Shown here piece after piece: positions 42,064 to 51,903 of a stretch of 64,000 nt of DNA. This DNA comes from Sphingobium sp. HWE2-09. Its GTDB lineage: Bacteria; Pseudomonadota; Alphaproteobacteria; Sphingomonadales; Sphingomonadaceae. Under the pieces are notes generated by a model, which was not told the origin of the DNA, ran no database searches, and worked only from the letters and a program-made list of their open reading frames with translations. A program made the translations under genes and the position numbers. Every line of letters starts with the position of its first letter. Within the stretch, counting starts at the first letter, position 1. The DNA is taken from contig NZ_JAYKZX010000003.1 of assembly GCF_035989265.1 (NCBI RefSeq), positions 310,001 to 374,000 on the forward strand. The letters run 5' to 3'.

Positions 42064-44949
42064 GTGACCGTTTCTTTCTCGCGCCCTGTGCGCCGTTCGC
42101 TGGTGCTGGGCGCCGCTCTGGCTGCCTTGTGTGTCGTCCCGGCGCAGGCACAGCAGCGCGCCACATCCGTTCAGATTGCAGCGCAGCCGCTGGGTCAGGC
42201 GTTCCAAGCGATCGCCCAGCAGACCCGCACCGACATATTGTTCGCGCCGCAGGCGGTGGCGGGCATGAGCGGCCCGGCACTGAACGGGCGCATGGACGCA
42301 AGGGCAGCGGTCGAACGCCTTATCCAGGGCAAACCGCTGGCGGTCCGCACCCAGGCGAACGGCGCGCTGCTGATCGTCCCAACAGCGGTGTCGCCGCAGG
42401 ACATGGCGGCCGATGGCGCAGCCGAAGCCGCCCCTGAAATCATCGTCACCGGCTATGCCGCCAGCCTGTCGAGCGCGCTCGCCGAAAAGCGTAAGGCGAC
42501 CAATGTCGTCGATGTCGTGAAGGCCGAGGATATCGGCAAATTCCCTGCTCAGAATATCGCCGAAGCGCTGCAGCGCGTACCTGGCGTATCGATCGTGCGC
42601 GATCGTGGCGAGGGCGTCTTCGTCCGCATCCGTGGCCTTGGCGCCAATTTCCAGGTGGTGACGCTCAACGGCCGCGCCGCTGCGGTGAATGAAAATGTCC
42701 GCGACAGCGGCCAGAGCGGCCGCCAGTTCCGTTTCGACACGCTGCCGTCCGAACTCATGTCGGCGGTGGAGGTGATCAAAAGCCCGCGCGCCGACTTGGC
42801 CGAAGGCGGCATCGGCGGCATCGTCAACCTTCAGACCTTTCGCCCGATCGACCTGAAGAAGCCGGTGCTGGCCCTGTCCGCCACGGCCAGTTCGCCACGC
42901 CTGGCGGATACGGTCGATCCGCGCATTTCCGGCATGGCGAGCTGGGTCAATGACTCAGGCACGTTCGGCGCGCTGATCGCGGCAGTCTATGACGAGCGCA
43001 CGACCCGGCAGGATCGCGTCACCAGCGTCGGCTGGGCCGACGGGCGGATCGACAGCAATGGCGACGGCACGCTGGACAGCGACACGATCCTGGTGCCGAC
43101 CAGCACCCGTCCGACGCTGGAGCGAGAAAATCGTAACCGTATCGGCATCAACGGCGCGATCCAGTGGCGGCCGGACGACCGGTTCGAACTCAATGTCGAT
43201 GGCCTATGGAGCCGCCTCAACATTGATTATGACGAACTGACCTACTCCACCGACTTTTCCGCGACCACCCCGCGCGCGATCGTGCCGGGCACCGCAGTGA
43301 TTGAAAATGGCGTGCTGACCGCCGCGACGGTCACGACCTCGACGCAGATCGGGCGCGAAACCTCGCGCCTCAAATATGACAATTGGCTGGTGGGCGCGAA
43401 CGCCAAATGGACGGCCGATGGCTGGACGCTGGCGGCGGACGCGAGCCTGGGCCGTGCCTATTCCAATACGCCCACGCCCATCTATCGCACGCGGTTGCTC
43501 GGCACCGTCGGTAATGTGTCCTTCGATTATGGCAAGGTGGGGGATCGCCTGCCGAACCTCAGCTTCCAGTCGGCGGACCTGAACGAACCGACCACCCTGC
43601 CGGGGCGGCGGATCGAATATCGCGTGAACGATTCGCTCGATCGTCAGCGCGCGGCGACCTTCGACGTGGCGCGCGAACTCGATGGTGTGGTCAGCAACCT
43701 GCGCTTCGGCGCGAAATATGAAAAGCGCGACCGGACCTATCACCGCCGCGACATCAACTTCACCAGCGGCATAGCCGGCCGCCGTTTCGACGACAGCTAT
43801 TTCGAGGCGTTTCCGGTCGACGATTTCCTCCATGGCGTCGGCGGCACCCTGCCTACAAGCTGGCTCATGCCCGATCCCGATCGCTTCATGGACGCCGCGA
43901 CCGGCAAGGAAGCCTTGCTCAATGCCGACCTGACCCGCAGCGATCGCCGCAACAGCTACGCCATCGATGAACGGATCATCGCGGGCTACGGCATGGCCGC
44001 GTTCAGCTTTCCGCTGGGCGGCGTGACGATCCGTGGCGACGCGGGCGTGCGCTACGCCCATACCCGCCAGACCTCCTCGGGCTATGCCGACAATGGCACC
44101 GCCGCGCTACCGGTGCGCTACGAACGCAACTACGACAATATCCTCCCCTCGCTGAACCTGGTCGCGGAATTCACGTCCAAGCTGCAAATGCATCTGGCCG
44201 CGTCGAAGGTGATCACGCGCCCCTCGCTCGCCGACCTCGCGCCACGCCTGACGATCAACTCCAACCCCACGGTATTGACGGCGGTCGGCGGCAACCCGGA
44301 ACTGCGCCCGTTCGAAGCGTGGCAATATGACGGCACGGTCGAATGGTATTTCGCGCCGGGCAGCGCGCTGATCGGTGGCGCCTTCTACAAGGACATCACC
44401 ACCTTCGTCTTCCAGCAGACGCGTGCCTTCAATCTGGACGGTCAGGTCTATCGCCTGACCGCGCCGCAAAATGGCGGCGCCGCCCATGTCGTGGGCGTCG
44501 AAATCGCCTATCAGCAATTGTTCAAGATGCTGCCCGCGCCGTTCGACGGCCTCGGCTTCCAGGCCAACTACACCCACACCGCCAGCAAGGGCACCTATGC
44601 GCTGTCGGACGGCACCACCTTTCGCGACGCACTGACCGACGTGGCCTCGGACAGCTTCAACCTCACTGCCTTCTACGAAAAGGGACCGGTCGGCGCACGC
44701 GCCAGCTATAGCTGGCGGGGCAAGGTATTGCGCGATGTCGGCGGCGCGGGGCTGGCGGCCAACAATGATTCCGCCTTCGGCAGCCTCGACTTCGATATTT
44801 CCTACAAGGTGACACCCAATGTCACATTCGTCGTCCAGGGGATCAACGTCGCGGGCGGTGTGCAGTGGCAATATGTCCGCGACAACCGGTTCGCCGGCTA
44901 CACCGACTATGGCACCACATTGATGGCTGGCGTGCGCGCACGCTTCTGA
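42064..44949 (+). CDS. TonB-dependent receptor with STN domain
   Basis: 961 residues, outer membrane. Signal peptide (RRSLVLGAALAALCVVPAQA), STN signalling domain at about 36-103 (VQIAAQPLGQAFQAIAQQTR), TonB box PEIIVTGYAAS near 122-130, plug with NIAEALQRVPGVSIVRDRGEG and GLGANFQVVTLNGR, then a long barrel ending MAGVRARF. The start is GTG with GGGGG upstream. The plug style (KRKATNVVDVVKAEDIGKFP) is that of the large sphingomonad/Caulobacter receptors for carbohydrates or organic polymers, not of classic siderophore receptors. Substrate is unknown; the phosphatase encoded next suggests a phosphorylated compound. Confidence 0.9.
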   Translation: MTVSFSRPVRRSLVLGAALAALCVVPAQAQQRATSVQIAAQPLGQAFQAIAQQTRTDILFAPQAVAGMSGPALNGRMDARAAVERLIQGKPLAVRTQANGALLIVPTAVSPQDMAADGAAEAAPEIIVTGYAASLSSALAEKRKATNVVDVVKAEDIGKFPAQNIAEALQRVPGVSIVRDRGEGVFVRIRGLGANFQVVTLNGRAAAVNENVRDSGQSGRQFRFDTLPSELMSAVEVIKSPRADLAEGGIGGIVNLQTFRPIDLKKPVLALSATASSPRLADTVDPRISGMASWVNDSGTFGALIAAVYDERTTRQDRVTSVGWADGRIDSNGDGTLDSDTILVPTSTRPTLERENRNRIGINGAIQWRPDDRFELNVDGLWSRLNIDYDELTYSTDFSATTPRAIVPGTAVIENGVLTAATVTTSTQIGRETSRLKYDNWLVGANAKWTADGWTLAADASLGRAYSNTPTPIYRTRLLGTVGNVSFDYGKVGDRLPNLSFQSADLNEPTTLPGRRIEYRVNDSLDRQRAATFDVARELDGVVSNLRFGAKYEKRDRTYHRRDINFTSGIAGRRFDDSYFEAFPVDDFLHGVGGTLPTSWLMPDPDRFMDAATGKEALLNADLTRSDRRNSYAIDERIIAGYGMAAFSFPLGGVTIRGDAGVRYAHTRQTSSGYADNGTAALPVRYERNYDNILPSLNLVAEFTSKLQMHLAASKVITRPSLADLAPRLTINSNPTVLTAVGGNPELRPFEAWQYDGTVEWYFAPGSALIGGAFYKDITTFVFQQTRAFNLDGQVYRLTAPQNGGAAHVVGVEIAYQQLFKMLPAPFDGLGFQANYTHTASKGTYALSDGTTFRDALTDVASDSFNLTAFYEKGPVGARASYSWRGKVLRDVGGAGLAANNDSAFGSLDFDISYKVTPNVTFVVQGINVAGGVQWQYVRDNRFAGYTDYGTTLMAGVRARF

Positions 44950-44963
44950 CGGAAGGAATGACG

Positions 44964-46085
44964 ATGACGATCTTGTCCCGCAAGGTGGCGCTGGCCGCAC
45001 TGGCGCTGCTGGGCACAGCCCTTTCCTACGCCCCGGCCGGGGCGCAGGAAGCGCGCAACATCATCCTGTTCCTGGGCGACGCGGGCGGCGTGCCGACGCT
45101 CAATGCCGCAGGCATCATGGCGCATGACCGGCCGCAGTCGCTGTTCATCCATTCCATGCCCCATGTCGGCCTGTCGGACACGTCGGCGCTCAACAATTGG
45201 GTTACGGATTCGGCCGCTGGCATGACCGCGATCATGACAGGGCACAAGACCGACAGCGGCATGGTGTCGGCGCTCCCGTCCGGCACCGATGGCGCGGTCA
45301 CGCCGGTCAAGACCTTCCTGGAATATGCCGAACAGCGCGGCCTTTCCACCGGCGTCGTCACCAACATGCGAATCTGGGACGCGACCCCTGCGGCCTGCTA
45401 CGCGCATGTCGCCTCGCGCAAGGACAAGGATCAAATCCTGCGCCAGCTGCTTAACCCCCGCTTCGGCAACGGCGTGGACATCGTGATCGGCAAGGGGCAG
45501 GCGGATGCGGTCGCGTCCTTCGCCAAGGACGGCACGACGCCGGATAAGGCCTTCGCCAAGGCGGGATACAGGTTCGGCAGCGACCCCGCCATCGTGCGAG
45601 ACGCCGCCCGCGTGGCCGTTCTGCGCGACACGGATTTCGCGCCCATCCCGGCGGTCGAAGCCACGGTTGCCCAACTCGCCCGCAATCCCAAGGGCTATTT
45701 CCTGATGGTCGAATGGGACATGCACACCGACAAGCCGGAAAAGGGCATGGATCATGTCATCGAAATGGACGACATGATCCGCCGCATCAGCGCCGTGGCC
45801 GGCAAGGATACGCTGATCCTCTTCACCGCCGATCATAGTTTCGGCCTGCGCATGGGCGGCGGCAAGCGCAACGCCCCGCTGGCGCAGCAATATGCCGCCG
45901 AGGCCGCCAAGCCCGGCACGACGATCGCCAGCAACCCGGTCATCAGTGTTGAGGATGGCCACACCGGCGAGGAAGTGATCGCCGCCGCCACCGGCCCCGG
46001 CGCGCAGCAGGTGCACGGCTTTTTCCCCAACACGCGCCTGTTCGATGTGATGATGAACGCAATGGGGTGGAAAAAGGCGGATTGA
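44964..46085 (+). CDS. Secreted alkaline phosphatase
   Basis: 373 residues. Signal peptide (KVALAALALLGTALSYAPAG) ending AGA before QEA. The alkaline-phosphatase fold is shown by metal ligand Asp in ILFLGDAGG, the nucleophile Ser83 in TDSAAGMTAIMTGHKT, MVEWDMHTDKP, FTADHSFGLRM and the last His in EDGHTGEEV. It releases phosphate from esters in the periplasm. The start at 44964 is spaced seven bases from GGAAGGA. It follows the receptor by 14 bases, so import and dephosphorylation are probably linked. Confidence 0.9.
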   Translation: MTILSRKVALAALALLGTALSYAPAGAQEARNIILFLGDAGGVPTLNAAGIMAHDRPQSLFIHSMPHVGLSDTSALNNWVTDSAAGMTAIMTGHKTDSGMVSALPSGTDGAVTPVKTFLEYAEQRGLSTGVVTNMRIWDATPAACYAHVASRKDKDQILRQLLNPRFGNGVDIVIGKGQADAVASFAKDGTTPDKAFAKAGYRFGSDPAIVRDAARVAVLRDTDFAPIPAVEATVAQLARNPKGYFLMVEWDMHTDKPEKGMDHVIEMDDMIRRISAVAGKDTLILFTADHSFGLRMGGGKRNAPLAQQYAAEAAKPGTTIASNPVISVEDGHTGEEVIAAATGPGAQQVHGFFPNTRLFDVMMNAMGWKKAD

Positions 46086-46109
46086 CCGTCGCCTAACCCA
46101 TCGCGCGAA

Positions 46110-46192
46110 CAAAAAAAATACCCCGCCGGAATCACTCACGGCGGGGCTATAGTTCAGGGAGGTGTCGCCCAGAGGGGGGATCAAGGCGACAC
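46110..46192 (-). ncRNA. Small RNA, two hairpins, possible mmgR/suhB family
   Basis: Minus-strand RNA of about 80 nt. Hairpin 1 has an 8-bp stem (GTGTCGCC/GGCGACAC, 46162-46192) closing the loop TTGATCCCCCCTCTG. The linker CTCCCTGAACTATAG leads to an intrinsic terminator (CCCCGCCG/CGGCGGGG, 46121-46146) with eight or more U. The C-rich loop could pair with Shine-Dalgarno sequences of mRNAs. Architecture, loop and CTCCCTGAAC linker match the element at 6376 although stem sequences differ. It resembles the alphaproteobacterial suhB/mmgR small RNAs by memory only. Also serves as a terminator between the phosphatase gene and htpG. Confidence 0.72.
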
Positions 46193-46196
46193 ATCC

Positions 46197-46224
46197 TATA
46201 TAGGAAGGATTTTCGCAGCGTCAA
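46197..46224 (-). promoter_or_regulatory. Sigma-70-type promoter of the small RNA
   Basis: On the minus strand TTGACG (46224-46219) and TATATA (46202-46197) are separated by 16 bp, a near-consensus housekeeping promoter. A start about seven bases on falls near 46190, at the first base of hairpin 1, which supports the small RNA having its own transcript. Confidence 0.75.
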
Positions 46225-46367
46225 TGACCGTTGCGTTTCAAAACCTGTCTGGATGTAGCGCCCTATGGCATTTCACGCGTTGCTGCCGTCACGTCCGCAT
46301 CTTGAAAGCCTGGCATAATCGATCCATGTGAACGCCGTTCCATCATCACGCCAGAAGACGAGAGATC

Positions 46368-48254
46368 ATGACCATCGACGCCATGCCAGAACCCCAGACG
46401 CACGCCTTCGAAGCGGATGTTTCGCGCCTGCTGCATCTGATGGTGCATTCGGTCTATTCGGACAAGGATGTGTTCCTGCGCGAACTTATCTCCAACGCGG
46501 CCGATGCGTGCGAAAAGCTGCGCTATGAGGCGCTGGCGCAACCCGCCCTGCTGAGCGACGATCCGCAGGCGCGCATCACCCTGACCCTGGACAAGGATGC
46601 CGGTCGGCTCACGATCGAGGATAATGGCATCGGCATGACCGCCGCCGACATGGCCGAAACGCTGGGCACCATCGCGCGGTCCGGCACCAAGGCGTTCATG
46701 GACAAGGTCGCCGCCGACCAGGGCGGCGAAGGGCAGCAGCTGATCGGCCAATTCGGCGTCGGTTTCTATTCCGCCTTCATGGTGGCGGGCCATGTCGATG
46801 TCCTGTCCCGCCGCGCCGGTACGGACGAAGCGACCCGCTGGTCGTCCGATGGTCTTGGCACTTACAACATCACCCCGGTCGATTTGGCCGATGCGCCCAT
46901 ACGCGGCACGCGGGTCGTCCTCCACTTGCTGGACGATGCTAAAAACTATGCCGATCGCTATGGCGTGGAGCGTATCGTCAAGGCGCAATCGGGCCATGTG
47001 CCCGTGCCGATCTTCATCCAGGACGCAGGCAGCGAAGAGGAAGCGCAGCAGGTCGCCGATGGTGCGGCGCTGTGGACCAAGCCCAAGTCGCAGATCAGCG
47101 AAGAGGAATATGCCGATTTCTATCGCAGCGTCGCGGGCCAGTTCGACACGCCCGCGCTGACGCTCCACTATCGCGCGGAGGGGCGGCACGAATATTCCGT
47201 GCTGGCCTTCCTTCCGGAAACCAAGCCGTTCGACCTGTTCGATCCCGACCGCAAGGGCCGGATCAAACTCTATGTCCGGCGCGTGTTCATCACCGATGAG
47301 GCGGAGGTTCTGCCCCGCTATCTGCGCTTCGTGCGCGGCCTGGTCGATTCCGCCGACCTGCCGCTCAATATGTCGCGGGAGATGATCCAGGATAGCCCGG
47401 TGCTGGCCGCGATCCAGAAGGGCGTCACCAACCGCATCCTGTCCGAACTCGACAAGCTCTCCAGCAACGATGCCGATAAGTATGCGGCCATCTGGGACAA
47501 TTTCGGCCCGGTCCTCAAGGAAGGGCTGTACGAGGATTTCGAGCGGCGCGAACAGCTATTGGGCCTGGCTCGGTTCAAAAGCACGACGGCGGGCGACAGT
47601 TGGCGATCGCTCAAGGACTATGTCGCAGGGCTGAAGGACAATCAGACCGCCATCTATTACGCCACTGGCTCCGACATCGAACGGCTCGCCCAATCGCCCC
47701 AGTTGGAAGGGTTCCGCGCCCGCGGGATCGAGGTGCTGCTGCTGCCAGACCAGGTCGACAGTTTCTGGACGACGATCGGCGTCGATTATGAGGGCAAGCC
47801 GTTCAAGTCGGTGACCCAGGGGGCAGCCGACCTCAGCCTCATCCCCCTGGCCGAAGGCGAAGCCGCATCCAAGGCGGTCAGCGACGAAACCTTTGACGCC
47901 TTTATCGCCTATGCCAAGGATGTGCTGGCCGATCAGATATCGGACGTCCGCGCGTCGGATCGCCTGACCACCAGCGCCGTCTGCGTGGTCGCGCCTGACA
48001 ATGCCATGGATATCCAACTGGAAAAGATGCTGGCGGCGGCCGGGCGCGCGCCTGAACGCGCCAAGCCCGTGCTGGAGGTCAATCCGGGCCACGCCCTGAT
48101 CGCCAAGCTGGCGGAGGCCGCCGATGGCGACGATCGCCGCGATATCGCCTTCCTGCTGCTCGACGAAGCCCGCATCGCAGAGGGCGAACAGCCCACCGAT
48201 CCCCGCGCCTTCGCCGAACGGCTGGAACGGCTGATGACCCGCGCGCTGGGCTGA
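46368..48254 (+). CDS. htpG: Hsp90 chaperone HtpG
   Basis: 628 residues, the usual length of bacterial Hsp90. GHKL ATPase motifs: ELISNAADACEKLRYEAL (Asn/Asp of ATP site), TIEDNGIGMT, GTIARSGTKAFM and GQFGVGFYSAFMVA. The middle domain has LYVRRVFITDEAE and VDSADLPLNMSREM. It is an ATP-dependent cytoplasmic chaperone that stabilises client proteins under stress. It is transcribed alone; 111 bp of the upstream region follow the small RNA promoter. Confidence 0.97.
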   Translation: MTIDAMPEPQTHAFEADVSRLLHLMVHSVYSDKDVFLRELISNAADACEKLRYEALAQPALLSDDPQARITLTLDKDAGRLTIEDNGIGMTAADMAETLGTIARSGTKAFMDKVAADQGGEGQQLIGQFGVGFYSAFMVAGHVDVLSRRAGTDEATRWSSDGLGTYNITPVDLADAPIRGTRVVLHLLDDAKNYADRYGVERIVKAQSGHVPVPIFIQDAGSEEEAQQVADGAALWTKPKSQISEEEYADFYRSVAGQFDTPALTLHYRAEGRHEYSVLAFLPETKPFDLFDPDRKGRIKLYVRRVFITDEAEVLPRYLRFVRGLVDSADLPLNMSREMIQDSPVLAAIQKGVTNRILSELDKLSSNDADKYAAIWDNFGPVLKEGLYEDFERREQLLGLARFKSTTAGDSWRSLKDYVAGLKDNQTAIYYATGSDIERLAQSPQLEGFRARGIEVLLLPDQVDSFWTTIGVDYEGKPFKSVTQGAADLSLIPLAEGEAASKAVSDETFDAFIAYAKDVLADQISDVRASDRLTTSAVCVVAPDNAMDIQLEKMLAAAGRAPERAKPVLEVNPGHALIAKLAEAADGDDRRDIAFLLLDEARIAEGEQPTDPRAFAERLERLMTRALG

Positions 48255-48286
48255 TAGCAGGCAGCATCGACCGGCTTTATCCATCT

Positions 48287-48351
48287 GTTCCCCGGCGAAC
48301 GCCGGGGTCCAGTTCCACGCTCAGGACTGGACCCGGCCTTCGCCGGGGAAC
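48287..48351. repeat. Palindromic repeat downstream of htpG
   Basis: Inverted arms GTTCCCCGGCGAA and TTCGCCGGGGAAC flank CCAGT/ACTGG inner arms, giving a long stem of about 27 bp. It lies between the converging htpG and ilvD genes and probably acts as a bidirectional transcript end. Similar two-hairpin palindromes of other sequence occur at 54933 and 59172. Confidence 0.75.
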
Positions 48352-48481
48352 GCCGTGCGTGTTCCGGCGAATCACATAGCGCGTCGGTATGAGACGCCGT
48401 CATCGCCAAGACGCGAAGACAATCGTTGCCAATAATCGCCAGCCCCGCCACCCCATCAAAAGATGGCGGGATTGAACTGCC

Positions 48482-50332
48482 TCACCGCTCGATCTGGCTG
48501 ACATCCCGCACCGCGCCCTTGGCGGCGTTGGTCGTCATCGCGGCATAGGCGCGCAGCGCTGGCGACACTTCGCGCTTGCGACCAAAGGGCTTCCACGCCT
48601 TGTCCCCACGCGCCTCCATCTCCGCGCGGCGTTCGGCCAGCAGCGCGTCGTCCAGGTCGACCTTGATGACGCGCGCGGGGATGTCGATGACGATCGGGTC
48701 GCCGGTCTGCACCAAAGCGATCAGGCCGCCCTCCGCCGCTTCGGGCGAGACATGCCCGATCGACAGGCCCGACGTGCCGCCCGAAAAGCGCCCGTCGGTG
48801 ATCAGCGCGCAGGCCTTGCCCAGTCCCTTCGACTTCAGATAGCTGGTCGGATAGAGCATTTCCTGCATGCCCGGCCCGCCCTTTGGCCCTTCATAACGGA
48901 TGACGACGACGTCCTTTTCCTTGACCTCATTGCCCAATATGCCCGCGACCGCCGCGTCCTGGCTTTCATAGACGCGCGCCGTGCCGTGGAAGACCAGGAT
49001 GCTTTCGTCCACGCCCGCCGTCTTCACGATGCAGCCTTCGGGCGCCAGATTGCCGAACAGCACGGCCAGGCCGCCATCCTTGGAAAAGGCATGTTCGGTC
49101 GATCGGATCACGCCATGCTCGCGGTCGGTGTCCAGTTCTTCCCAGCGTTCCGACTGGCTGAACGCCGTCTGGGTCGGCACGCCGCCGGGCGCCGCGCGGT
49201 AGAAGTTGCGCACTTCCTCGCTATTGGTGCGGCCAATGTCCCAGCGCGCGAGCGCCGCTGCCATCGTCGGCGCATGCACCGTCGGCAGGCTGCCGTCGAT
49301 CAGGCCGCCACGCTCCAACTCGCCCAGGATCGCCATGATCCCGCCAGCGCGGTGGACATCTTCCATATGTACGTCGCTCTTGGCGGGCGCGACCTTGCAC
49401 AGGCACGGCACGCGCCGCGACAGCCGGTCGATGTCCGCCATGGTGAAATCGATCCCGCCTTCATAGGCCGCCGCCAGCAGATGCAGCACTGTATTGGACG
49501 ATCCGCCCATGGCGATGTCCACGCTCATTGCATTTTCGAACGCGGCGAAATTGGCGATGTTGCGTGGCAGGACGCTGGCATCGTCCTGCTCATAATAGCG
49601 TTTGGTGATATCGACGATGACATGGCCCGCCTCGCGGAACAGCCGCTCGCGATCGGCATGAGTCGCCAACGTCGAACCATTGCCTGGCAACGACAGGCCC
49701 AGCGCTTCGGTCAGGCAGTTCATCGAATTGGCGGTGAACATGCCCGAACAGCTGCCGCAGGTCGGGCAGGCGGAGCGCTCGATCGTCTGCACTTCCTCGT
49801 CGGTATAGCTTTCGTCGGCGGCGACGACCATCGCATCGACCAAGTCGAGCGCGACCTTCTTGCCGCGCAGGGTCGTCTTGCCCGCTTCCATCGGCCCGCC
49901 GGACACGAAGACGACGGGGATGTTGAGGCGCATCGCAGCCATCAACATGCCCGGCGTGATCTTGTCGCAGTTGGAAATGCACACGATCGCGTCGGCGCAA
50001 TGGGCATTGACCATATATTCCACGCTGTCGGCGATCAGGTCGCGGCTGGGCAGCGAATAGAGCATGCCGCCATGACCCATGGCGATGCCGTCATCGACCG
50101 CGATGGTGTTGAATTCCTTGGCAACGCCGCCCGCCGCCTCGATCTCCCGCGCGACCAGCTGGCCCAGATCCTTAAGGTGCACATGGCCCGGCACGAACTG
50201 GGTGAAGCTGTTGGCGATCGCGATGATCGGCTTGCCGAAATCGGAATCCTTCATCCCCGTCGCGCGCCAAAGTCCGCGCGCGCCCGCCATGTTGCGGCCG
50301 TGAGTGGTGGTGCGAGAGCGGTAGGCGGGCAT
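48482..50332 (-). CDS. ilvD: Dihydroxy-acid dehydratase
   Basis: 616 residues, Fe-S enzyme of valine, leucine and isoleucine synthesis. Cluster cysteines appear in [11 protein letters not shown] and [19 protein letters not shown], and the [12 protein letters not shown] and [15 protein letters not shown] motifs are those of the IlvD/Edd family. The length fits bacterial IlvD and lacks the changes expected for a sugar-acid dehydratase. It stands alone on the minus strand with a 364-bp upstream region. Confidence 0.97.
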   Translation of the reverse strand: MPAYRSRTTTHGRNMAGARGLWRATGMKDSDFGKPIIAIANSFTQFVPGHVHLKDLGQLVAREIEAAGGVAKEFNTIAVDDGIAMGHGGMLYSLPSRDLIADSVEYMVNAHCADAIVCISNCDKITPGMLMAAMRLNIPVVFVSGGPMEAGKTTLRGKKVALDLVDAMVVAADESYTDEEVQTIERSACPTCGSCSGMFTANSMNCLTEALGLSLPGNGSTLATHADRERLFREAGHVIVDITKRYYEQDDASVLPRNIANFAAFENAMSVDIAMGGSSNTVLHLLAAAYEGGIDFTMADIDRLSRRVPCLCKVAPAKSDVHMEDVHRAGGIMAILGELERGGLIDGSLPTVHAPTMAAALARWDIGRTNSEEVRNFYRAAPGGVPTQTAFSQSERWEELDTDREHGVIRSTEHAFSKDGGLAVLFGNLAPEGCIVKTAGVDESILVFHGTARVYESQDAAVAGILGNEVKEKDVVVIRYEGPKGGPGMQEMLYPTSYLKSKGLGKACALITDGRFSGGTSGLSIGHVSPEAAEGGLIALVQTGDPIVIDIPARVIKVDLDDALLAERRAEMEARGDKAWKPFGRKREVSPALRAYAAMTTNAAKGAVRDVSQIER

Positions 50333-50696
50333 TTCGATGGTCCTTCGGCAATAGAGCGGCCCCCTTACAGCCTGGGGACGGGCTGTGAAACATATTATTC
50401 CCTTTGCCCGCCCATGTCAGGTTTTGCGTATGCGGGCAAAGGCTGTTGCGTCATTTTGTTGCGGAGGGCGATGGCTGGACGGCATCCCGAACCGCCCTGT
50501 CCAACACCTCGGATTTCCGGCAGAAGCCTTCATCCAAGTTATTGATAATAAACACTCCTGAAGAATTTCTACGGGGCGGCACCCATGAAGTTAGGGACGT
50601 TGAGCCAAAGCCGCGCCCTTGTCCCACGATGGCACCGCACGAAAAGGACAGGAATGGCGGGGTGGCGCTCGCGGCGATCATGGTTAAGAAAGCGTT
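50333..50696. other. Intergenic between ilvD and L,D-transpeptidase gene
   Basis: Holds the promoter region of ilvD on one side and of the transpeptidase on the other. A palindrome CCTTTGCCCGC/GCGGGCAAAGG with a 20-base centre (50401-50442) is the only clear structure; it could form a leader hairpin of ilvD. No gene seen. Confidence 0.5.
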
Positions 50697-51386
50697 ATGC
50701 GCGCCTCCCGTCCATCGCCGTTTTTGCGTCCGTTCGTCCTGGCAGGCGCGCTGGGCCTGTCGCTGTTGCTCACCGGTTCGGGCGACCCGGTCCGCGCGGC
50801 GGCGCAGGAGGAGGCGATGGCGCCGGGCGGCTATCGCTGGCTGGGCGAAGGGCCGTGGGATGGCCCCATCTATATGGTCATCAGCATCGAGAAGCAGATG
50901 ATCCATGTCTATAGCGGCGACCAGCTGATCGGGCTGGCCAGCGTATCGACCGGCATGAAGGGGCATCGCACCCCGACCGGCGACTATCCGATCCTGCAAA
51001 AGCGGCAATGGCACCGCTCCAACCTCTACAGCAATGCGCCCATGCCCTATATGCAGCGCCTGACCTGGGACGGGATTGCGCTCCACGCCGGGCATAATCC
51101 GGGCTATCCCGCCAGCCATGGCTGCATTCGCCTGCCCTACGCCTTCGCGCGGCAACTGTTTGCGCTGACGAAAATGGGGACGATGGTGGAGGTGACGCAG
51201 GCGCGACTGAGCGCCGCCCTGCAATATGACGCGCTGGTGGTGGGCGATCCGGGCAGCATGGTGGTGACGTTCGGGCCGGGCCGCGACAGTCGCATCGCCC
51301 CGCCGCCCGTGCGCCAGCCTGCAAACGCGGACGACGTCCCAAGGCTGGAAGTCGATCCGACGATCTTCGGGATGGTTCGACGGTAA
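50697..51386 (+). CDS. L,D-transpeptidase (YkuD family)
   Basis: 229 residues. N-terminal signal or anchor segment (PFVLAGALGLSLLLTGSG), then the YkuD catalytic domain: IYMVISIEKQMIHVYSGDQL, STGMKGHRTPTGDYPI, and the active site IALHAGHNPGYPASHGCIRL with catalytic Cys143 and His. It forms 3-3 peptidoglycan cross-links or attaches proteins to peptidoglycan in the periplasm. No LysM domain is present. Conserved C-terminal tail is proline-rich and of unknown role. Confidence 0.93.
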   Translation: MRASRPSPFLRPFVLAGALGLSLLLTGSGDPVRAAAQEEAMAPGGYRWLGEGPWDGPIYMVISIEKQMIHVYSGDQLIGLASVSTGMKGHRTPTGDYPILQKRQWHRSNLYSNAPMPYMQRLTWDGIALHAGHNPGYPASHGCIRLPYAFARQLFALTKMGTMVEVTQARLSAALQYDALVVGDPGSMVVTFGPGRDSRIAPPPVRQPANADDVPRLEVDPTIFGMVRR

Positions 51387-51903
51387 TCGGACGCGCTGGC
51401 TCACGGATTGTGCGAACAAGCGGGATGCCGTGTCAGGCCCGGCATGACGGCAGGTCATGCAATCACTCGCGGCCATTCGTCTCCCTCCCTTTTAAGGGAG
51501 GGGCCGGGGGTGGGTGCGCCACGAAGTGGCGCTCTGCTGCCGCTAACCCAGCCGTTCGCTGCGCTCGGCCCACCCCAACCCCTCCCTAAAAGGGAAGGGC
51601 TTATGTCCTTTTTCCCGCCCCATTCCTCCGCGGTCTCCGCGCCTTCGCGTGAGAAAATCTAATCGACAGAGGCGCGACCGCGGAGATTAAGCAAAAAATC
51701 GCGGTCAGCAGCTATGCGTATCGCTGCAATAAAGGCAAGCAATAGGGCGACCCTCCCATCCTCATCGCCTATCTCCGCCGCCGCGAAGGGACATATTCTC
51801 AGCCTGCGCGTTCCCTCTGCCATGCCTTGGTCGCCGCGCGCCTCTTCCCAGCAGGCCGGGATCGGGGCAGTTATGATCGTCCTGCAATAAGGAAAGCGCG
51901 TCG
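51387..51903. other. Intergenic with a dispersed repeat
   Basis: 517 bp without a credible gene. It contains the repeat at 51480-51602. The remainder (51604-51903) has no structure I can assign beyond the ribosome site AATAAGGAAAGCG just before the transporter start. Confidence 0.5.
51480..51602. repeat. Dispersed palindromic repeat, second copy
   Basis: Begins CTCCCTCCCTTTTAAGGGAG, contains GGGGCCGGGGGTGGGTG and CGCTGCGCTCGGCCCACCC, and ends CCCTCCCTAAAAGGGAAGGG. These blocks match the element at 36946-37069 in order and sense. The inner region differs, and an internal inverted pair GCGCCAC/GTGGCGC is present here. Confidence 0.8.

Noticed and set aside
48752..50545. Long open frame opposite ilvD (597 codons)
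   Set aside because: Shadow of the GC-rich ilvD coding strand; the translation is rich in Arg, His and Gln and shows no family motif, while ilvD is unmistakable.
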